Shown here piece by piece: positions 60,621 through 64,000 of a DNA stretch of 64,000 bases. The position numbers and the translations under genes were made by a program. The stretch comes from Labilibaculum sp. GTDB lineage: Bacteria > Bacteroidota > Bacteroidia > Bacteroidales > Marinifilaceae. The notes beneath the pieces are model-generated. The model searched no databases. It was given only the letters and a program-made list of their open reading frames with translations, and was not told where the DNA came from. How positions within the stretch are numbered: the first letter of the stretch is position 1; every line of letters starts with the position of its first letter. The stretch lies in assembly GCF_963664555.1 (NCBI RefSeq), contig NZ_OY761461.1:4505769-4569768 (forward strand), given 5' to 3'.

Positions 60621-61980
60621 TTAAGTTAAGGGGAATAAGGAATCACGTCGAACAGGCGTGATTTGTTTGTAAATGTCGAGCATAGATTCATAACCGCGTT
60701 TCCGCAATCTTTCAAGAGTAATAGTAGTTACCAAAATAGGACTCTGAGCAATCGCCCAACCACCCATACGTGAACGAGACCATGCATAGGCTTGTCCTTG
60801 TTCAACTCCTAAACGGATAAGGCTTCGCCTTTTCTTTTCGGGTTTCTTCTCCCGAGGATCGGGACCATATACAATATCTGAGCCTGTTGCGCAGCCAACC
60901 GTCGAGATCTTGAAGTTTGGCTAAAATACTTGCCATACGGAAGTTATTTACCCAACCCCGCTGAACCTCATTCAGTTTTTGGATGCGTTCCTCAAAGCTC
61001 ATCGGTGTCGTTTTTCGAGTGATTAGTTTGAGCTTTTCTTTCAGTCTCTTCCAACTCTTTTCTGATACTATCAGTTGGTACTTGCCCCGCTCACCTTTCC
61101 TGTAGGTAGGCACAAAGCCAAAACCCAAAACGGTAAAATGAACAGGTCGCCGAATGCCACTCTTTTCCCGATTAATTGTCAACTTGAGTTTATTTCGTAA
61201 AAACTTGTAAACCTTGTTCCCAACTCTTCGGGCGGTAGCTTTCGATTTGGTATAAATACTAAAATCGTCGGCATAGCGGATGAATTTCAATCCCTGTTTT
61301 TCCAGTTCCCGATCCAGTTCATGCAACATGATATTGGACAGCAACGGACTCAATGGACTCCCCTGCGGTACGCCTTTTCTGCGTTTGACCAACTTGCCTT
61401 CGATTAAGATCGGGGCACGCAGCCATTTGCGGATTAAACGCATTGTTGCTTTGCATTTTACCTTGCGATATAGCTGTTGCAGTAAATGGCAATGATCGAC
61501 TTCATCGAAGAAGGTCTTCAAGTCAATATCTACAATATGCTGATAGCCATCGTTGATATATCCCTGAGCTTTTAGTACTGCCTGATGCAGACTTCGGTTC
61601 GGTCTGAACCCAAAGCTAAAGTCCGAAAATTCAAATTCAAACTTTGCCGTGATAATTTGAAGTACAGCTTGCTGAAGCAAACGGTCGGTTACAGTCGGGA
61701 TACCCAATAAGCGCATCTTCCCGTTTCCTTTTGGAATTTATTCACCAAACTATATTTTAAAAGGTGTTCATGATCTCACTTCGTTCGGTACAACTCCTAA
61801 AATGGCTTGAGGCAAATAATTACCCGAACGAACACTCTGTGTCAGTTCCGCTTTATCAATTGACATCAGATCTGAGAGTTTAGTCACGGGCATACGATCA
61901 ACTCCTGCTGAACCTTGGTTCTTCTGGACTTGATGCATCGCCCGCACCATATTCTTACGTGTAAGTATTTGTTCAATCAT
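60621..61980 (-). pseudogene. ltrA: Group II intron reverse transcriptase/maturase, copy B, broken
   Basis: N-terminal segment 61980-61768, RT core plus part of the maturase domain 61716-60802 (YADD kept; SEKSWKRLKEKLKLI joint intact, unlike copy A), then a frameshifting replacement near 60840, after which the rest lies out of frame. The N-terminal segment differs from copy A at 13 of about 60 residues although the cores are almost identical, which indicates a mosaic origin. Confidence 0.85.
61740..61790. repeat. 50-bp mini-insertion in copy B
   Basis: Same sequence and same place as the one at 58430-58482 in copy A, so it was present before the two copies separated. Confidence 0.7.
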
Positions 61981-62703
61981 TTTAGTTTACTTTTTCTTTT
62001 CCCTGTTCCGCTTAATACAAAGCTAGAGTTGTTAACAACAGCTTCTTTGCAACATTTGAAACAACTTAACGTTCAGCCCTTCACTGCTCTGTGAGTCCTC
62101 CACAATCTCTATTTGTGGCTCATGGTCTTACAGCTACTATGGCCTCTGCTGACTTCTTGCCATAACCAACTCGTGGTTGACAAGACCTCCCCTGGTAAGA
62201 ACATTTTCCTTCCTCCAATGCCTGCCTGATCTACTACTTCATTTATTCTCTTTATTTAAAGAGCTGGGACGTCGACATGATGTGCTGCCTTATCCAAACT
62301 TATAGCCTCATATCAGGTTCCTGTTCGTCAGTACCGGATTTTGTAGTCTCGCTTCCTTCAGTGCATACCTCACGGTAAACCACCTTGCGACTTACTAATG
62401 CTTCTGAGAGTCACCACAGTGCATAAGGGACTTGCACCCTCTGGAAAAAAAAATACACCCTCCAAGAATCATTGTTTATGCTAAATTTGTATATTTAACA
62501 TTTTCAATAACCTTTCGGTGGGTGTGGTCTTGCTCATGCAGGGCACACACACGCGGTCATAAAACATTGCGCGGATAGTGCTAAATTTGAACAACATAAC
62601 ACTTAATCAACGGCAGCAACGATCTGATATGGAAGTGCTTCGAAGTGCGCAACGTTTCATACCGTCAAACCGTTATGGGCAAGGCTAATTGACATTCTAC
62701 AAG

Positions 62704-63462
62704 ATGAATACATTTGAGATTATTATAACATTGACATTCGTTTTGGGCATCGGATATATTTCATATTTGATTGTCAAAGACCCTGTTTTGTTACTCAAAT
62801 CTTTATTGCGTGGACTTAAAAACAATGACAATTGGAAAACTCTAATTTTATTCTTTCCTATTTGGGGCCCAATCTGGGTGCTTGACAGATTATTTGGTTT
62901 GAAAATTTACATCAAAGACATTGAAGAAGCATCAAGGCCTAAACATATTAATTTTAATGACTTTGAGAAGTATATATTAGTCAATACTGAAGACAGAGAA
63001 TTCATTGAGAAAGTGATTAAATCTTTTCAAGACGACTTCGATCCGCTAGAATATAATTATAGTTTAGGAGGTTCTGACATAAAAGTATCCAAATGGGGAA
63101 ACAAAATAGTTTTAAAATTTGAGCAAGCGGTAAGCTTTGACAGTTTTAATGTAATAATTCAATATTTGGATAATTCAGCTCCACAAAATCAGATATATAA
63201 TGTTAAAGCCATTCTTTTAAATAGACACAATCGCGCTGATTCATATTTTGTCTTTTATGACACAGCATATTCTTTAAAACTTGTAGGTAAATCTTATCAA
63301 AATAAGAGAATGTATGTTGACCTTGATCCAGCGAAAGTTAATGATCAAACAATTTACTTTAATTCCAACATTGAGAACTTTAATAACTTTAAATTTGATG
63401 AGTTTGAATCAAATATGAAAGGACTGAACTTTGAAACCATAAAAATAAAGCCCAGCCCATAA
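62704..63462 (+). CDS. Membrane-anchored hypothetical protein, cassette 4
   Basis: 252 residues from the ATG at 62704 (an in-frame TTG at 62689 is less likely). Residues 3-26 form a membrane helix (FEIIITLTFVLGIGYISYLIV), and a second hydrophobic stretch, LILFFPIWGPIWVLDRLFG, follows. The rest is a soluble acidic and aromatic domain with no family I recognise. The stop codon lies inside the left core of the next attC-like site (GCCCATAA). Only gene of its cassette. Confidence 0.65.
   Translation: MNTFEIIITLTFVLGIGYISYLIVKDPVLLLKSLLRGLKNNDNWKTLILFFPIWGPIWVLDRLFGLKIYIKDIEEASRPKHINFNDFEKYILVNTEDREFIEKVIKSFQDDFDPLEYNYSLGGSDIKVSKWGNKIVLKFEQAVSFDSFNVIIQYLDNSAPQNQIYNVKAILLNRHNRADSYFVFYDTAYSLKLVGKSYQNKRMYVDLDPAKVNDQTIYFNSNIENFNNFKFDEFESNMKGLNFETIKIKPSP
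63455..63462 (+). other. attC-like site 4, left core
   Basis: GCCCATAA is the reverse complement of the start of cassette 4 (TTATGGGC), fulfilling the same rule as sites 1-3. The intron begins at the next base, so the remainder of the site is displaced and probably lies beyond the window. Confidence 0.6.
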
Positions 63463-63948
63463 TCGAATAGCCCGCCCCGCTAGTAATCACTAGCAGGGAG
63501 AGGCTTTCACACCACTGTACGTACGGGTCTCGTATACAGTCCCGAGGAATCGGGATTAAGTTATGGGGAATAAGGAATCACGTCGAACAGGCGTGATTTG
63601 TTTGTAACTATCGAGCATAGATTCATAACCGCGTTTCCGCAATCTTTCAAGAGTAATAGTAGTTACCAAAATAGGACTCTGAGCAATCGCCCAACCACCC
63701 ATACGTGAACGAGACCATGCATAGGCTTGTCCTTGTTCAACTCCTAAACGAATCAGGTTTTTCCGTTTTCGTTCAAGTTTTTTCCAATGGTGCCAAATGC
63801 AATATCTGAGCCTGTTGCGCAGCCAACCGTCGAGATCTTGAAGTTTGACTAAAATACTTGCCATACGGAAGTTATTTACCCAACCCCGCTGAACCTCATT
63901 CAGTTTTTGGATGCGTTCCTCAAAGCTCATCGGTGTCGTTTTTCGAGT
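63463..63948 (-). mobile_element. Group II intron copy C, 5'-truncated
   Basis: Matches the 3' portion of copies A and B (maturase C-terminus plus domains V and VI) and stops abruptly near 63948, where the sequence becomes unrelated. Its domain VI is different (CCCGCTAGT/ACTAGCAGGG), so it is a separate lineage. A copy with a complete 3' end and a missing 5' end is what incomplete reverse transcription yields. Confidence 0.75.
63556..63948 (-). pseudogene. ltrA: Maturase C-terminal fragment of copy C
   Basis: About 124 intact residues from SFEERIQKLNEVQRGWVN to the end ITPVRRDSLFPIT, almost identical to copy A, entered in frame from the truncation point. No RT domain remains. Confidence 0.8.
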
Positions 63949-64000
63949 GATGGTTTTCAGCTAAGTCTGACCCTTTCTTCAATTCTCAAGCTAATTCATA

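Larger units (their letters stand above)
60540..62552 (-). mobile_element. Group II intron copy B
   Basis: About 2.0 kb, nearly identical to copy A over most of its length, with the same ends (TTGAGTAG at the 3' side in plus-strand reading, GGGCACACACAC at the 5' side). It lacks three of copy A's extra segments but shares the one at the RT N-terminal junction. A short altered stretch near 60818-60868 replaces coding sequence in the maturase region with a TCCCGA..TCGGGA palindrome. Confidence 0.8.
60531..62680. repeat. attC-like site 3, split by intron copy B
   Basis: Left core GTGTTGTAA (60531-60539) is the reverse complement of the cassette 3 start (TTACAACAC). After the intron the left arm continues at 62553 as GCGGTCATAAAACATTGCGC and pairs with GCGCAACGTTTCATACCGTC on the right. 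Then comes ACCGTTATGGGC, whose GTTATGGGC (62672-62680) begins cassette 4. Confidence 0.7.

Overview
The window is AT-rich chromosomal DNA from a member of the Bacteroidota, most likely a marine facultative anaerobe of the Marinilabiliales/Marinifilaceae type. This is inferred from gene content: a PorV/PorQ-type outer-membrane protein, DUF4492 beside cytochrome bd, a fused ccoN-ccoO gene, a TonB receptor with a carboxypeptidase-regulatory-like domain, several DUF4369/TlpA-like exported proteins, the rsfS-ftsH-cdsA-psd gene order, and Bacteroidota-type promoter boxes (TTTG...TAnnTTTG). No rRNA or tRNA gene was seen.

1-31 kb is mostly core metabolism. It opens with the end of a sigma-54 type AAA+ regulator joined to aspA and hydF, the tail of an [FeFe]-hydrogenase maturation operon. 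A saccharopine-dehydrogenase-like gene broken by one in-frame TAA follows. Then come coaD, a serine hydrolase, pyrE, a His-rich small protein with a TonB receptor, birA, rsfS-ftsH-cdsA-psd, pssA, a PorV-like protein, a DUF3857 transglutaminase with a CPBP protease, and a DAHP synthase-chorismate mutase fusion. Strong hairpin terminators separate many units.

31-54 kb is a respiratory island with three terminal oxidases. Cytochrome bd lies on the minus strand (DUF4492-cydA-cydB plus a 38-residue CydX-like ORF). A TAT-exported Fe-S protein, an NrfD-type membrane subunit and a membrane-anchored cytochrome c sit directly upstream of a complete cbb3 oxidase set (ccoI, ccoS, ccoNO, ccoQ, ccoP, ccoG, fixH, and a SafE-like protein). 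A caa3-type oxidase cluster (SCO, subunits I, III, IV and II with a haem c domain, ctaB, and a metal-binding lipoprotein) completes the set. Inside the cbb3 cluster a GxxExxY nuclease-fold gene is bounded by 19-bp terminal inverted repeats and lies next to a 91-bp internally deleted derivative.

54.3-55.4 kb is gene-poor and repeat-rich: nested inverted repeats, a 44-bp-period palindromic array and a gene remnant.

55.4-64 kb is an integron-like gene-cassette array with no integrase in view. Four cassettes (DUF3885-like; a nuclease-like lipoprotein plus a membrane protein; a thioredoxin-fold protein lacking its cysteines; a membrane-anchored hypothetical) are each followed by an attC-like palindrome. 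The left core of each palindrome is the exact reverse complement of that cassette's own first bases, as expected for excisable cassettes. Group II introns, antisense to the cassette genes, sit in the left core of three of the four sites. The intron copies carry decayed reverse transcriptases interrupted by about 50-bp mini-insertions, and the third copy is 5'-truncated. This nested array is the most remarkable feature of the window.
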